From Flavobacterium ranwuense (GTDB taxonomy: Bacteria; Bacteroidota; Bacteroidia; Flavobacteriales; Flavobacteriaceae), in NCBI RefSeq assembly GCF_004349315.1, contig NZ_SMLH01000002.1:186001-250000 (forward strand): a stretch of DNA of 64,000 bases, written 5' to 3'. Made by a program: the position numbers and the translations under genes. Positions 9,611 to 18,473 of this stretch are shown here, piece by piece. A model generated the notes under the pieces. That model did not search any database, had not been told where the DNA came from, and saw nothing but the letters and a program-made list of their open reading frames with translations. The stretch's first letter is position 1, and every line of letters begins with the position of its first letter.

Positions 9611-9718
9611 TTATATTGTTAAATTGAGATTATACCAGACTGCCACTGGCAGTCCTCCTCTTAAAATCAAATCTTGCAAATGTGCGTAAACGTATATGTC
9701 GGTTTTGTTAGTTGCCAT
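9611..9718 (-). pseudogene. Remnant of a second HipA N-terminus
   Basis: A 35-codon frame starting at 9718 reads MATNKTDIYVYAHLQDLI and then runs into unrelated sequence that includes a palindrome. Its first 13 residues parallel the start of HipA (MSIKTEIYVYAHW). It is too short to be functional; it looks like the leftover of a duplication or of an insertion of the palindromic repeat that split an older hipA start. Confidence 0.6.
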
Positions 9719-9771
9719 TTTATATTATTAATTTACCACCCCGCCCTTTGGGCACCCCTCCAAAGGAGGGG
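9638..9771. repeat. Two dispersed-type palindromes
   Basis: 9638-9654 is GACTGCC-act-GGCAGTC, a perfect hairpin. 9743-9771 contains GCCC-ttt-GGGC followed by CCCTCC-aaa-GGAGGG. Both are GC-rich against an AT-rich background and resemble REP-type dispersed repeats of flavobacteria. They lie between hipB and hipA and could attenuate transcription into hipA. Confidence 0.6.
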
Positions 9772-9800
9772 AATTTTAGTGCGAGTTAAGTAGAGTGGTT

Positions 9801-10091
9801 TTATTTTAGAAGTTCGAGGTCTTGGAGTTTTCTTCCGAGTTCATCGTCTGAAGCTAGTTTTAGGAAATCGTCCTGAAGGCCTAATACTCTGAGTACATTG
9901 AAATAAGCACCCATTGCCACACTTGTGTTTCCTAACTCGATTAGGTGTAATGTGGATCTTGAAATGTCGGCTCTCTCCGCGACCTGTATCATAGTGAGTT
10001 TTCTTCTTTTACGCGCCATTTTTATGTTTTCTCCCATTTGCTCCAATATCTTGTCATACTTTGGGAATACGGTCTGTTTTTTCGTTGCCAT
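9801..10091 (-). CDS. hipB: HipB-type XRE antitoxin/repressor
   Basis: A 96-residue protein with a Cro/C1-type helix-turn-helix in residues ~18-72 (NIKMARKRRKLTMIQVAERA, SRSTLHLIELG). Length and position upstream of hipA fit HipB, which binds HipA, blocks its kinase and represses the operon. Two inverted repeats lie just upstream of its start (10103-10120, 10131-10150) and are likely its operators. The gap to hipA (190 bases, with a HipA remnant and palindromes) is longer than usual for hipBA. Confidence 0.85.
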   Translation of the reverse strand: MATKKQTVFPKYDKILEQMGENIKMARKRRKLTMIQVAERADISRSTLHLIELGNTSVAMGAYFNVLRVLGLQDDFLKLASDDELGRKLQDLELLK

Positions 10092-10102
10092 TTTTTAAAA
10101 TG

Positions 10103-10150
10103 TTTGTTATTCTGAACAAAAATAGCCTTTATGTTTTAAATAGCAAACAT
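10103..10150 (-). promoter_or_regulatory. Operator pair upstream of hipB
   Basis: Two inverted repeats: TTTGTT-6-AACAAA (10103-10120) and ATGTTT-8-AAACAT (10131-10150), 11 to 59 bases before the hipB start. The arrangement fits autoregulation by HipB; the sites were found by eye only. Confidence 0.5.
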
Positions 10151-10290
10151 TTATTTTTTATTTCTTATTTGTTATGATAATAAAGTAATGACAAAGAGTG
10201 GCTTTATATTCATCCGAAAGAAGTGTTACTGTTTAAAAAGATACCGCTACAGTTTGGGATAGCTTGAAATAAGTATATAAAATATAATAG

Positions 10291-11203
10291 TTATTTGTTT
10301 ACTATTACTTTCAGGTTAATGTCTCCGACTTCCTTTAAATAATTTTCGGTTACCCCAAGTAATGTTAAGATACTTTGAGATGTATTCGTTATGGATAAGC
10401 TCGGTTGAACTATAAAAACTTCAAAATTCATTGGTTTACTATTCTTAGCTATTGTCAATAATCTTTCTAAATCAGGTTTAGTTCCTTTTTCTAAACGACT
10501 TCTTTCCTCACCACTTCTTGTTTTTATTAGTCTACGTAAAAGATGTTCAAAGAATTCCTTTCCTTTTTTATGTTTCCAATGAATAGATTTTTGTGCTTGA
10601 CCACATACTTCATAAAAGTTGTCTACACGAGTATTCACTAAACCGTCTTTGGCAAATTTCAGATGATAAAATTGTATATCAAGTCTATTATCATACTCTT
10701 TAATTGTAATTATATCTGCAATTTCTCCTGAATAATCATCGTCATATATGATATCAAAGTCTTCTTTTTTTAATTCTTGAATAACTTTATACTGAATTGA
10801 ATTTGTTTGTAAAGGAAGTACTCCTTGTGCTTCTTTACTTAAATCAACTCCTTCCCATTTCCATCCAATCAAATTTTGAATTGGATATGAATTAATTAAT
10901 TGTTTTAAAACTATGTAGTAATTACCTTGGAGTGCTGAACCATCTGCAAACCAGACGGTAGGGATGTTATATTTGAAATATTCAACTATACCAATTTCTT
11001 TGGTACCAATTTTTATAGATACATTGTTTACACTGTGTTTAATTATTCTGGAAACTCCTTCATATTTATCGCCTCTTAATTAACCATCTTCAACTTTACG
11101 GAAATATTCTATTGTATTCATATATATAGTTCCATTTTTCGAATAAATCGAGAATGTTTTCTTCATTACCTAATTTTAAAAATACTTTTATTGTGTGTTC
11201 CAT
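10291..11203 (-). pseudogene. Broken gene with helicase-associated C-terminal region
   Basis: The last 193 codons are open (10872-10291) and carry FDIIYDDDYSGEIADIITIK, FYEVCGQAQKSIHWKHKK and ILTLLGVTENYLKEVG, a pattern I associate with the C-terminal region of large DEAD/DEAH helicase-like proteins in Bacteroidota. The frame continues upstream through an in-frame TAA at 11082-11080 (EDG*LRGDKYEG) to an ATG at 11121, and a further frame from ATG 11203 (MEHTIKVFLKLGNEEN) joins only by a frameshift in the TATATATA run near 11120-11128. So one nonsense codon and one frameshift separate the parts. The 193-residue tail alone is unlikely to be functional. Family call is tentative. Confidence 0.55.
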
Positions 11204-11229
11204 TAGACATTCGGGAAATAGGATTTAAT

Positions 11230-12948
11230 TTAAAATAGAGGCGTATCTGAATTTGGTCTAATTTCTGGCAAATCTACTTTCAACATAACAGGCATTGGAA
11301 AATCAACACCCATTAAAATCGCTTCTCCGGAACCTAAAACTGGTAAAAATGCAAGAGTATCACGGTTTGCTGAGGAACAAGCATTTGCGATAGCCTCTTT
11401 ATCTTGATGGTTGATTAATCTGTGCGCTATAAAAGTCCCTATTTGACTTAATGTGCCGTTTGGAATATCTCTTGGCATTTGAGTAGCGATACAAAGAAAC
11501 AAACCGTATTTTCGGCTTTCTTTTGCAATACTGTCAAATGAATTTAATTCAGTTGATTCAAAATATTCATCTTTAACTTTTTTATTTAGAAATTGATGAG
11601 CTTCATCAATAAATAAAACTAATGGTTTCTCTTTAAATGATTTTGCTCTAGATTTATTTAATAAATATTTCCCGATCGCGTTAGCCAAAATTTCTCTAGC
11701 TTGAAAATTATATGGAACATCTTCAAATCCAATTCGTAAAACATTTAATTCATCATCTTTCAAAAAATCTTCAATTTCATCAATTAAATTAGATTCTTCA
11801 TCAATATTAAATCCAAACATTTTCTTGAAGCTTTCGGCAGCAAGTAAATTATTTACTCTAATTATTAAGCTAGTACAATTTCCAAAATTTCTTTCGTCTT
11901 TTTTGCCCCAATTTGCCCCGTTATCATATACACATTCATTAATGATTTGCCTTGAAAGTTTATTTATATCAAAATAACTGGTATTGTCGTCTTCAATCTC
12001 AGTCTTATATTTGAAGTGAGCATTTTTGAATGGTGATGTTTCATTATATTCTTTCACAATAACACCATCTTCAATAATAATATTTTTACCACTTATTGTT
12101 AATGTTATTGTTGTTCCATTAATAATAGGATTAAACAAAGCTTGATCCCTCAGTAAACAATGTGAAATTTTTAATGATTTAATTGCTTCAAGTAATATTG
12201 GTTGTTGAACTTGACCAGAAGGTCTAAAAAGAACAAAAACATCAGAAATAGTTAATTTTTGATATGGAAAATAAGAGCTTAGGGATATAATAGCCTCCTT
12301 TGTCTTTAAATTTTTGTCAAAAGATTTATATTCACCTGTGGGGTCAATAACAATTGCTTTGTTGTTGTTATCAATAATACCTTCGACTAATTTACTAACT
12401 GTATAACTTTTACCACCTCCAGCACAATGTCTTCCAAAGATAGCTTGTTGCGATAATTCAACAATGGTAGTTTTGTCATACGTTAAATGTCCTAATTTAA
12501 TTATTGGTGCAGTACCTAAATTTTCTTTCTTAACACCAAACCCTTTAAAATATCCTTTGATAAATTGAGAGGAACAAATAAAAACTTTTGCTCCAATCAT
12601 TGGTAAAGAATTTAATCCTTTATCAATATTAGATGGTTCGAAAAGTTCAAAAGATAGTAAGATTTCTATTTTTCCAGTAGGATGAAATTCTTTAGTATTA
12701 AATGATTTTTCGCTTAATTCTAATCTTTCTTTTTCAGGCAAACTCAATTCTAATATCTTACCTAGAAAACCATATTTTTCCCCTTCAATAACAACGTAAT
12801 TACCAACCAAACCTCCTTTTAATTCTTCTCCATAAAAAGTAAACGATTTCATTAATACTGACGACGGAAAATGAACTTTTACATACTGCGGTGTAACTTG
12901 GTTTATATAGCCAATAAAATGGCTATGATTGAATGGATTATTACTCAT
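11230..12948 (-). CDS. HerA-like hexameric ATPase (SIR2-HerA system)
   Basis: A 572-residue HerA/FtsK-superfamily ATPase (DUF87 type). Residues ~1-100 form a small beta-rich domain; Walker A is HCAGGGKSYT (K180, S181) and Walker B is PLVLFIDEAHQFL around residue 430, followed by the sensor region KYGLFLCIATQMPRDIP. HerA proteins form hexameric rings that move along DNA. The gene overlaps the upstream SIR2 gene by 8 bases; SIR2 plus HerA is a known anti-phage pair in which the two proteins assemble into one large complex that depletes NAD or cleaves DNA. The ATPase motifs are intact even though the SIR2 partner may be damaged. Confidence 0.85.
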   Translation of the reverse strand: MSNNPFNHSHFIGYINQVTPQYVKVHFPSSVLMKSFTFYGEELKGGLVGNYVVIEGEKYGFLGKILELSLPEKERLELSEKSFNTKEFHPTGKIEILLSFELFEPSNIDKGLNSLPMIGAKVFICSSQFIKGYFKGFGVKKENLGTAPIIKLGHLTYDKTTIVELSQQAIFGRHCAGGGKSYTVSKLVEGIIDNNNKAIVIDPTGEYKSFDKNLKTKEAIISLSSYFPYQKLTISDVFVLFRPSGQVQQPILLEAIKSLKISHCLLRDQALFNPIINGTTITLTISGKNIIIEDGVIVKEYNETSPFKNAHFKYKTEIEDDNTSYFDINKLSRQIINECVYDNGANWGKKDERNFGNCTSLIIRVNNLLAAESFKKMFGFNIDEESNLIDEIEDFLKDDELNVLRIGFEDVPYNFQAREILANAIGKYLLNKSRAKSFKEKPLVLFIDEAHQFLNKKVKDEYFESTELNSFDSIAKESRKYGLFLCIATQMPRDIPNGTLSQIGTFIAHRLINHQDKEAIANACSSANRDTLAFLPVLGSGEAILMGVDFPMPVMLKVDLPEIRPNSDTPLF

Positions 12949-14083
12949 TATTAGTTGTGTTTAAATTGAGAATAATCTTTTTTGCATCTTCTTGATTATA
13001 TGATTTTAGATCGGGGAAGTGATTGGCAAAATCTTCAAATAATTCATCAACTAAAACAATATTATTATGTTTTTTTGATGCTTCAAAAATTGAAATAAAT
13101 GTTGCTGATTTTGTATAGATATCTTTATTAACTACCATTAATTGAAAGCCAGGATTTTGTTCTAGTGCCTCAATTATTGCAGTTACTATATGTTTATCGC
13201 TAAAACTAAAACCAATGCAAATTAATAATACATTCTCATTTCTTAGGTTTTGTTGAAAACGAGACATCATTTCGAAATATGGTTGCTCATAAGAACTTTC
13301 ATATTTACTGTCTTTTGGAAAAATCATTAATGAGTTTTCAACTCCATCTTTTTGTATAATTTCATTTCGATCTTTAGTCCAATCAACTGAACCGTGTGGC
13401 TTATATAAATGAAAAACTTTTTGAACAAAATTGTCTTCTTCTTTTACTCTACTAGAATTTCTCGAAACAATATCTAAATCAAAATTTCTTCCACTGAATG
13501 TTCTTGGATGCGAAAATGAAAAACCATCAATTATTGTAAAGTTCTTTTTTCTACCAGCTTGCTCAAATAAAGTATCATAATTCAATGTAAACACTTTTAC
13601 TCTTGGTAGTGTAACTTTTCGTTTCGTTATCTTTTCAATGAAAACTGAATGTGCAGCGTTTTCTGGAAGTTTTAAAGTGCAATTGACTTTAATGATTTTT
13701 TCAATTTGATTTATTATATCTTCAATATCTAATGCCTTTTGCTCTTCTGAAGGAACATCAGTTACATAATTTCTAGCAATATTTGCAAGAGATAAAAGCT
13801 TTTCTAAATTTTTAATATATTTTAAATCAACATCTTCTTCCTTTTCTTTGTACTTGTCATCATATTTTACCAATACACAAAATCTATTCAGAATTGTCTC
13901 GGTAATTGCCATAGATACATCATCCCAAAGTTGAGCCAATAATCTTCCTTTTCTTTCCGTTGAAATATCTTCGATAAGGATGTTTTCACCTACACCAACA
14001 GATGAACCTGCTCCAGTTAGAATTATTAAATTTTCAAATTGATTGTTTAAAAATTCTGCATACTTCTTTCTCTTTGTAGCCAA
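12941..14083 (-). CDS. SIR2-like NADase of the SIR2-HerA system
   Basis: The open frame gives 380 residues from a TTG codon at 14083; no ATG precedes the NAD-binding motif. SIR2 hallmarks are visible: LIILTGAGSSVG (~19-30), FTLNYDTLFEQAG in the middle, KPHGSVDW with the catalytic-type His, and LLICIGFSFSD. Prokaryotic defence SIR2 proteins cleave NAD+ on infection. The 3' end overlaps herA by 8 bases. The protein-like frame continues upstream for 57 codons to ATG 14254 but is broken by TGA at 14227-14225 (see separate entry), so the real start is uncertain: either the TTG is used or the gene is inactivated. Confidence 0.75.
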   Translation of the reverse strand: MATKRKKYAEFLNNQFENLIILTGAGSSVGVGENILIEDISTERKGRLLAQLWDDVSMAITETILNRFCVLVKYDDKYKEKEEDVDLKYIKNLEKLLSLANIARNYVTDVPSEEQKALDIEDIINQIEKIIKVNCTLKLPENAAHSVFIEKITKRKVTLPRVKVFTLNYDTLFEQAGRKKNFTIIDGFSFSHPRTFSGRNFDLDIVSRNSSRVKEEDNFVQKVFHLYKPHGSVDWTKDRNEIIQKDGVENSLMIFPKDSKYESSYEQPYFEMMSRFQQNLRNENVLLICIGFSFSDKHIVTAIIEALEQNPGFQLMVVNKDIYTKSATFISIFEASKKHNNIVLVDELFEDFANHFPDLKSYNQEDAKKIILNLNTTNNE

Positions 14084-14254
14084 AGCATACGCTAGCTTAT
14101 TTAGATTATCTTCATCTTTTTCAAACTTGTGTATAGCTCCATCGATATAAACATTATAATTAATTAAATCAACAATTTCATCTTCATCAATAGTCTTAAT
14201 TGTTTCAATTTCAACTGATTTTTTTCAATTGATGTAAATATATTTTCTTTCCAT
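14084..14254 (-). pseudogene. 5' extension of the SIR2 gene with in-frame stop
   Basis: In frame with the SIR2 gene, ATG 14254 encodes nine residues (MERKYIYIN), then TGA at 14227-14225, then an uninterrupted protein-like stretch (KKSVEIETIKTIDEDEIVD, YNVYIDGAIHKFEK) that joins directly to ATKRKKYAEFLNNQ. This reads like the true N-terminal domain with a single nonsense codon. There is no ATG between the TGA and the GAGSS motif. Confidence 0.6.
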
Positions 14255-14325
14255 AATAAAGCATTAACTATTTTTTATTATCCCAATCATCTCCATACTT
14301 AAAAATAAATAACTAATTATTAGTT

Positions 14326-14505
14326 CTATTTATCCTCCTCTTTATTAGGTTTGACAATAGGTTTTGGATTTAATGAAAAAGATGGTGTTGGGTTGACACG
14401 GCCTGCAGTAATTTTTTGTTCAAAATTGCGATTGGTTTCTATGCCAGTCAATTTCTCCGCTAAGTCTAATAGAATTTTAGTTTTTTTGCTTGTTTCTTCA
14501 TTCAT
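14326..14505 (-). CDS. 59-residue protein with Pro-rich tail
   Basis: ATG at 14505, stop TAG at 14328-14326. It begins MNEETSKKTKILLDLAEKLT and has an amphipathic helix followed by a Pro/Lys-rich tail containing GRVNPTP. The preceding gene also ends in a Pro-rich tail containing GRANPTPP, so the two share a motif. It lies 6 bases after that gene and is the last member of the restriction-modification operon. No known family. Confidence 0.5.
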   Translation of the reverse strand: MNEETSKKTKILLDLAEKLTGIETNRNFEQKITAGRVNPTPSFSLNPKPIVKPNKEEDK

Positions 14506-14511
14506 ACGTAT

Positions 14512-15090
14512 TTATTTTTTAGGTGTTGAAGATGGATTAGTTCGTGGCGGTGTTGGATTTGCTCTACCTCTTTTTTCTTCAGTTAGTGGTTTAGGGTTTT
14601 GTCTAGGATTATCACTTGGTGATGGTTTTTGATTTTCATTCATTGCGAAAAGATTTATTGATACAAATGTTAATATTAATATTGTCCCTGCTATTAAACT
14701 CCAAATGGAAGTTTTATTTAATAGATTAATTGGTTTATTTCTTCTTTCAATATTCTTAAAAATATCTTCATATTTTTCTTCATCAATTTCTTTAATAATC
14801 AAATCAGAATCTTCAATTGATTTATGATGAGAGTAAAGGTTTGTAATTAGTGTAAAAACCAATAAAACCAATCCAACCAAATAAAATATTACATACTCAA
14901 TTTTTACAACTGCTGTTATTTTTTCTAGAAAAGTTAACGAAACAATTATTCCTCCAGAAGCCAATAAATTAATGTATTTTTCAAAATCATCTTGACTCTT
15001 GTTTTTATTTTCAATGACAGCGTTCCTATATTCTTCCCAACCATTTTGGGTTGAATTTTCATTTGTTTGTTCTTTATCCTTTTTACTCAT
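14512..15090 (-). CDS. Membrane protein behind the type IIG RM gene
   Basis: A 192-residue protein with a polar, charged N-terminus (KKDKEQTNENSTQNGWEEYR), two hydrophobic segments around residues 44-60 and 66-86, a cytoplasmic-looking charged loop (SIEDSDLIIKEIDEEKYEDI), a third helix around 127-150, and a Pro/Arg-rich C-terminal tail from about residue 155. It starts 3 bases after the stop of the restriction-modification gene, so it is in the same operon. Three-helix proteins with basic Pro-rich tails have no assigned function I know. It could anchor or modulate the RM enzyme, but that is speculation. Confidence 0.65.
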   Translation of the reverse strand: MSKKDKEQTNENSTQNGWEEYRNAVIENKNKSQDDFEKYINLLASGGIIVSLTFLEKITAVVKIEYVIFYLVGLVLLVFTLITNLYSHHKSIEDSDLIIKEIDEEKYEDIFKNIERRNKPINLLNKTSIWSLIAGTILILTFVSINLFAMNENQKPSPSDNPRQNPKPLTEEKRGRANPTPPRTNPSSTPKK

Positions 15091-15093
15091 CGC

Positions 15094-18000
15094 TTAACTA
15101 TTTTCCACAATACTTATTTCTTCTTCATTCAAACCATACAACTCATACACCATTTTATCAATACTTTTTTCGGTGGTATCTATGTGTGATTTTAGGTTTT
15201 GGGCTTTGGTTTTGTTTTCTTCAAATATATCCAGCCATTCGAACTCGTCTTTTTTGGTGAGCAATAGCACTTCTTTTTGCTCTGCTTTTATAAGTCCTTT
15301 ATTCTTTATTTTAATAGCTTTATTCAACTCATTTATAAAACCTCCAAACTCTAAATTGTGCCAGGTCTTTAATTTTTTAGATGGTATTGTACCCAGATTG
15401 GAAAACTCTATAAGTTTTAAAAATTTATTAGTTACTTTTTTTTCTTTAAGCTGTAGTTCTCTTAATTCATGTGTCAATTTTTCTAACTCTATCTTTTCTC
15501 TTTCATTTGGATATGCAATGGGTATTTCTGCTAAATATTGATAAATAAATCGGAGATAACCCCCACGCACCTGAGGTGATATGCTTTTATAAAAAAAAGT
15601 AATCAACTTAGAATTAAGAATTCCTAGTAAAAATAGATCTGCATTTCCAATTATATAAGCAGTGTTCACCAAATAATAATTTTCCTTCTCATCTAACTCG
15701 AAATTCCCGCGTTTTGAAATATCAGGTAATAACAATTTAGGTTTGTTAAATTCATCATAGTAGGCGCAAGATCTAAGTTCCCACCAATATTCGCCTTGAT
15801 CAGATCTTTTAAATGCTTTGTTTTTAAAATCTAACAAATGAAGAGCGATCATAGGGTAATTGCTTGTTAAAAAATCCCAAGGCTCTTGAATTTTACGATT
15901 AGCATTTGTCCAACCGTTTGGAATCAAAATCAAATATGTATCTTTAAAATCAACGGCATACCTCTTTATATCTCTACCAGCTAAAAATGGTTTAATTAAT
16001 TCAATTGATTTCGGATTATTTTTAATTATTTCATCTCGTTTATTCTTATCAATAACAAAAGCCTCATTAAGTCCTGTCTTAATTCCATAAAAGATTTTGG
16101 AATCACAATAGTTTGCTAAGTTATTCCCCGTGTTTTTCAATTTTCGTGAAAGGTTACTTATATTTTCATTAACCAATGCCCAAGAATTATCATTAAGATT
16201 CTCTTGAATAATATTAAAATGGTTTTGTTCCACATATAAATTTAAATCTGAAAAATTTAAATCTTCAGGTATGGTTACCTTGAAGGAAATGTCAGGTGGT
16301 TTTGGAGAAATAGTAATTATACAAGGATAGGCAGCAACATTTTTGAAAACTTCTAAGTCACCAAAGTCAACAATCTCTATAATTCTCTTTTCCCTTAACC
16401 AGCTACGTAATGGCTTTGCGTAGTTTGCCTGCATCCATTTGTTAGCAACAATAATACTAAAAACGCCCTCATTTTTGATTAGCTTATCAATACTTAGCTC
16501 AATAAAATATGTGTACAAATCCGCCATTCCTTGGTAGGATTTATAATTTTTTTCTAAATATGGCTTGATCTCTTTAAAAAGTTCTTGTCTAACATAAGGC
16601 GGATTTCCAATTATCACATCAAAACCTCCTTTTGCAAATACTTCTGGGAATTCCTCTTTCCAGCTAAAAGCTTTGTCTCCAGCAATGGCTTTGCTTTCAA
16701 TAAGCGAGTTGCCGCATTTGATGTTGTTGTTTAGGCTTGTCAGTTTTCGTTTGGGTTGGGCAGTGCGCAGCCACAAGGAGAGTTTTGCAATCTCGATGCT
16801 TTCCTCGTTGAGGTCGACCCCATAGATGTTGTGTTCCAGAATTTGGTTTTCGATGTCGGGAAAGACAAAGAAACCTCCAAAGAGTTGTTTGTTGAGTTCG
16901 TCCAGGTAGGCGTGTTCCCTAATCAAGAAATCTAAGGCTTGGTTCAGGAAAGCTCCCGAGCCACAAGCCGGATCACAAATGGTGAGTTGTAACAACCAAT
17001 CGCGGTAATCCTTGAGTTGCTGGTCCAGTTTTATAATGGTGGTGGTTTGGCGATTCTTGCGGCCTTTAGCATATTCCTCATCAATTATTCCCAGTTCTTG
17101 TTTTTTCTCCGTACAAAGTTTACCAATGGTGTTGTCGACTATGTATTTGGTAATGTATTTCGGGGTATAAAAAACGCCGTCTTTCTTACGCTTGGTTTTT
17201 TGTTTGTCGAAATCGGTTCCTTCAATTTCGGCATTGACACTTTCGATTTCGTTTAGTGAATGTTCGAAAATGTGTCCCAGAATGTTGACATCTACCTGAC
17301 TTTCGAAATCATAAGTAGAAAGTTTTAAGGTATGACGGTACAACATTTCGTTGTCGATGATCACGGCATCAAGAATGGTGTCGGGCTGGAAGAGTCCTCC
17401 GTTGTAGGCAAAGATTTCCTCTTTCTTGTCGGTGCCTTTGCGTCCGGTATCGAGATAGCCAAAGTATTGTTTGTAGCGATCGTAAAGTGGCATTTCTACA
17501 TCCAAATCAGCCAATGCTTTCCATTCTTTAAGCACGGTATTAATGGAGTTTGGAGCCAGCAGTCCACGGTCTTCTGCAAAGAGAATAAACAGAAAACGGT
17601 CGATCAATTTTTGTGATTTTTGGAAAAGAATCAGTTTAGTAGTCTTTTCGGGTAAATCATTAAGTAAGATGTTAGATCGGTTTTGCTTGACCAAATCCCG
17701 GTACAATTCGCGTTTGAATACGGAATAATCCCCATAGAATTTTTTAGTAATGTTTTCTTCTTCCACCACCGAAGCTTCTTTTATGCTGAGTGGTTTGTTG
17801 GCCAAGATATTTTCTTTGGCCAGACAGAGGTAGAAGATTTCGAATTCAACGTGGGTGAGGGTAAAAAGGTTGAATTCCTCAAAGTCCACCGCATTGTTGA
17901 TGTAGAATCTCAACTTTTCGAAATTGGAAGTGATGACATAGATGCAACCCGTTTGGTTGGCTTTGTAATCAAATGCTTGTTGGCGGATGCTTTCGAGGTC

Positions 18001-18327
18001 TTTTGTATTGGTTCCTTTTAGTTCAATTACACCGAGGGCATTTCCGTCTTTGAGAATAGCGCCATCTACTTTTTTGGCACCTTTTATGTTTTTAAGTTCC
18101 GTGGTCAGATTAAAGTTAGCTGCTGGATTTAGTGTGTAGCCCAAAATGTCCACAAATAATTCGCGCAAGAATCCTTCTTGGAATTGTTCCTCCTTACTGT
18201 TGCGAATATTTTCCTGAATGGCCGCATTATGAAAATACTTGACGTATTTTTTATAGGCTTTTTGGATTAAGGCAGAATCTTGTTGGCTCAAGTATTTCTT
18301 GAGTACGGAGGGCTGAAATAATGACAT
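15094..18327 (-). CDS. Type IIG restriction-modification enzyme (Eco57I-like)
   Basis: A 1077-residue single-chain RM enzyme. Residues ~40-170 form a PD-(D/E)xK nuclease (Asp88, Glu102-x-Lys104 in KVDGAIL...VIELKG). A helical linker follows; the methyltransferase has the SAM motif I DPACGSGAF (452-460) and catalytic motif IV NPPY (575-578), typical of N6-adenine methylation. Residues ~750-1040 form the target-recognition and C-terminal coiled-coil region (YLAEIPIAYPNEREKIELEK). Type IIG enzymes cut beside their recognition site and protect host DNA with the same chain. The gene leads a three-gene minus-strand operon. A nested palindrome 40-100 bases upstream may control it. All key motifs look intact. 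Confidence 0.9.
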   Translation of the reverse strand: MSLFQPSVLKKYLSQQDSALIQKAYKKYVKYFHNAAIQENIRNSKEEQFQEGFLRELFVDILGYTLNPAANFNLTTELKNIKGAKKVDGAILKDGNALGVIELKGTNTKDLESIRQQAFDYKANQTGCIYVITSNFEKLRFYINNAVDFEEFNLFTLTHVEFEIFYLCLAKENILANKPLSIKEASVVEEENITKKFYGDYSVFKRELYRDLVKQNRSNILLNDLPEKTTKLILFQKSQKLIDRFLFILFAEDRGLLAPNSINTVLKEWKALADLDVEMPLYDRYKQYFGYLDTGRKGTDKKEEIFAYNGGLFQPDTILDAVIIDNEMLYRHTLKLSTYDFESQVDVNILGHIFEHSLNEIESVNAEIEGTDFDKQKTKRKKDGVFYTPKYITKYIVDNTIGKLCTEKKQELGIIDEEYAKGRKNRQTTTIIKLDQQLKDYRDWLLQLTICDPACGSGAFLNQALDFLIREHAYLDELNKQLFGGFFVFPDIENQILEHNIYGVDLNEESIEIAKLSLWLRTAQPKRKLTSLNNNIKCGNSLIESKAIAGDKAFSWKEEFPEVFAKGGFDVIIGNPPYVRQELFKEIKPYLEKNYKSYQGMADLYTYFIELSIDKLIKNEGVFSIIVANKWMQANYAKPLRSWLREKRIIEIVDFGDLEVFKNVAAYPCIITISPKPPDISFKVTIPEDLNFSDLNLYVEQNHFNIIQENLNDNSWALVNENISNLSRKLKNTGNNLANYCDSKIFYGIKTGLNEAFVIDKNKRDEIIKNNPKSIELIKPFLAGRDIKRYAVDFKDTYLILIPNGWTNANRKIQEPWDFLTSNYPMIALHLLDFKNKAFKRSDQGEYWWELRSCAYYDEFNKPKLLLPDISKRGNFELDEKENYYLVNTAYIIGNADLFLLGILNSKLITFFYKSISPQVRGGYLRFIYQYLAEIPIAYPNEREKIELEKLTHELRELQLKEKKVTNKFLKLIEFSNLGTIPSKKLKTWHNLEFGGFINELNKAIKIKNKGLIKAEQKEVLLLTKKDEFEWLDIFEENKTKAQNLKSHIDTTEKSIDKMVYELYGLNEEEISIVENS

Positions 18328-18364
18328 TGGTAACGCTTTTGTTTGAGAATCTAAAAATACACAA

Positions 18365-18428
18365 TTTGAAAGTAGTGTAAGAATTTTGTTATTAACAAAT
18401 TAGGTTGATAAATAACACTACTTTCAAA
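18365..18428 (-). promoter_or_regulatory. Nested palindrome upstream of the RM gene
   Basis: Perfect 14-bp inverted repeat TTTGAAAGTAGTGT / ACACTACTTTCAAA (18365-18378, 18415-18428) enclosing a perfect palindrome TTTGTTA-t-TAACAAA (18385-18399). It lies 38 bases before the start codon, so a promoter/operator or a transcribed stem-loop is likely. Confidence 0.55.
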
Positions 18429-18473
18429 GTTAGAATAGGATTGATTTTTCAAAGTTATGCGGAGTAAATGGGA

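Noticed and set aside
14351..14632. Plus-strand frame of 93 codons
   Set aside because: It lies antisense to two small minus-strand genes that fit their operon better; its sequence is Gly/Phe-rich and mirrors the Pro-rich tails.
18365..18428. Invertible promoter for phase variation
   Set aside because: The arms are only 36 bases apart, too close for typical invertase-driven switches, and no invertase gene is nearby.
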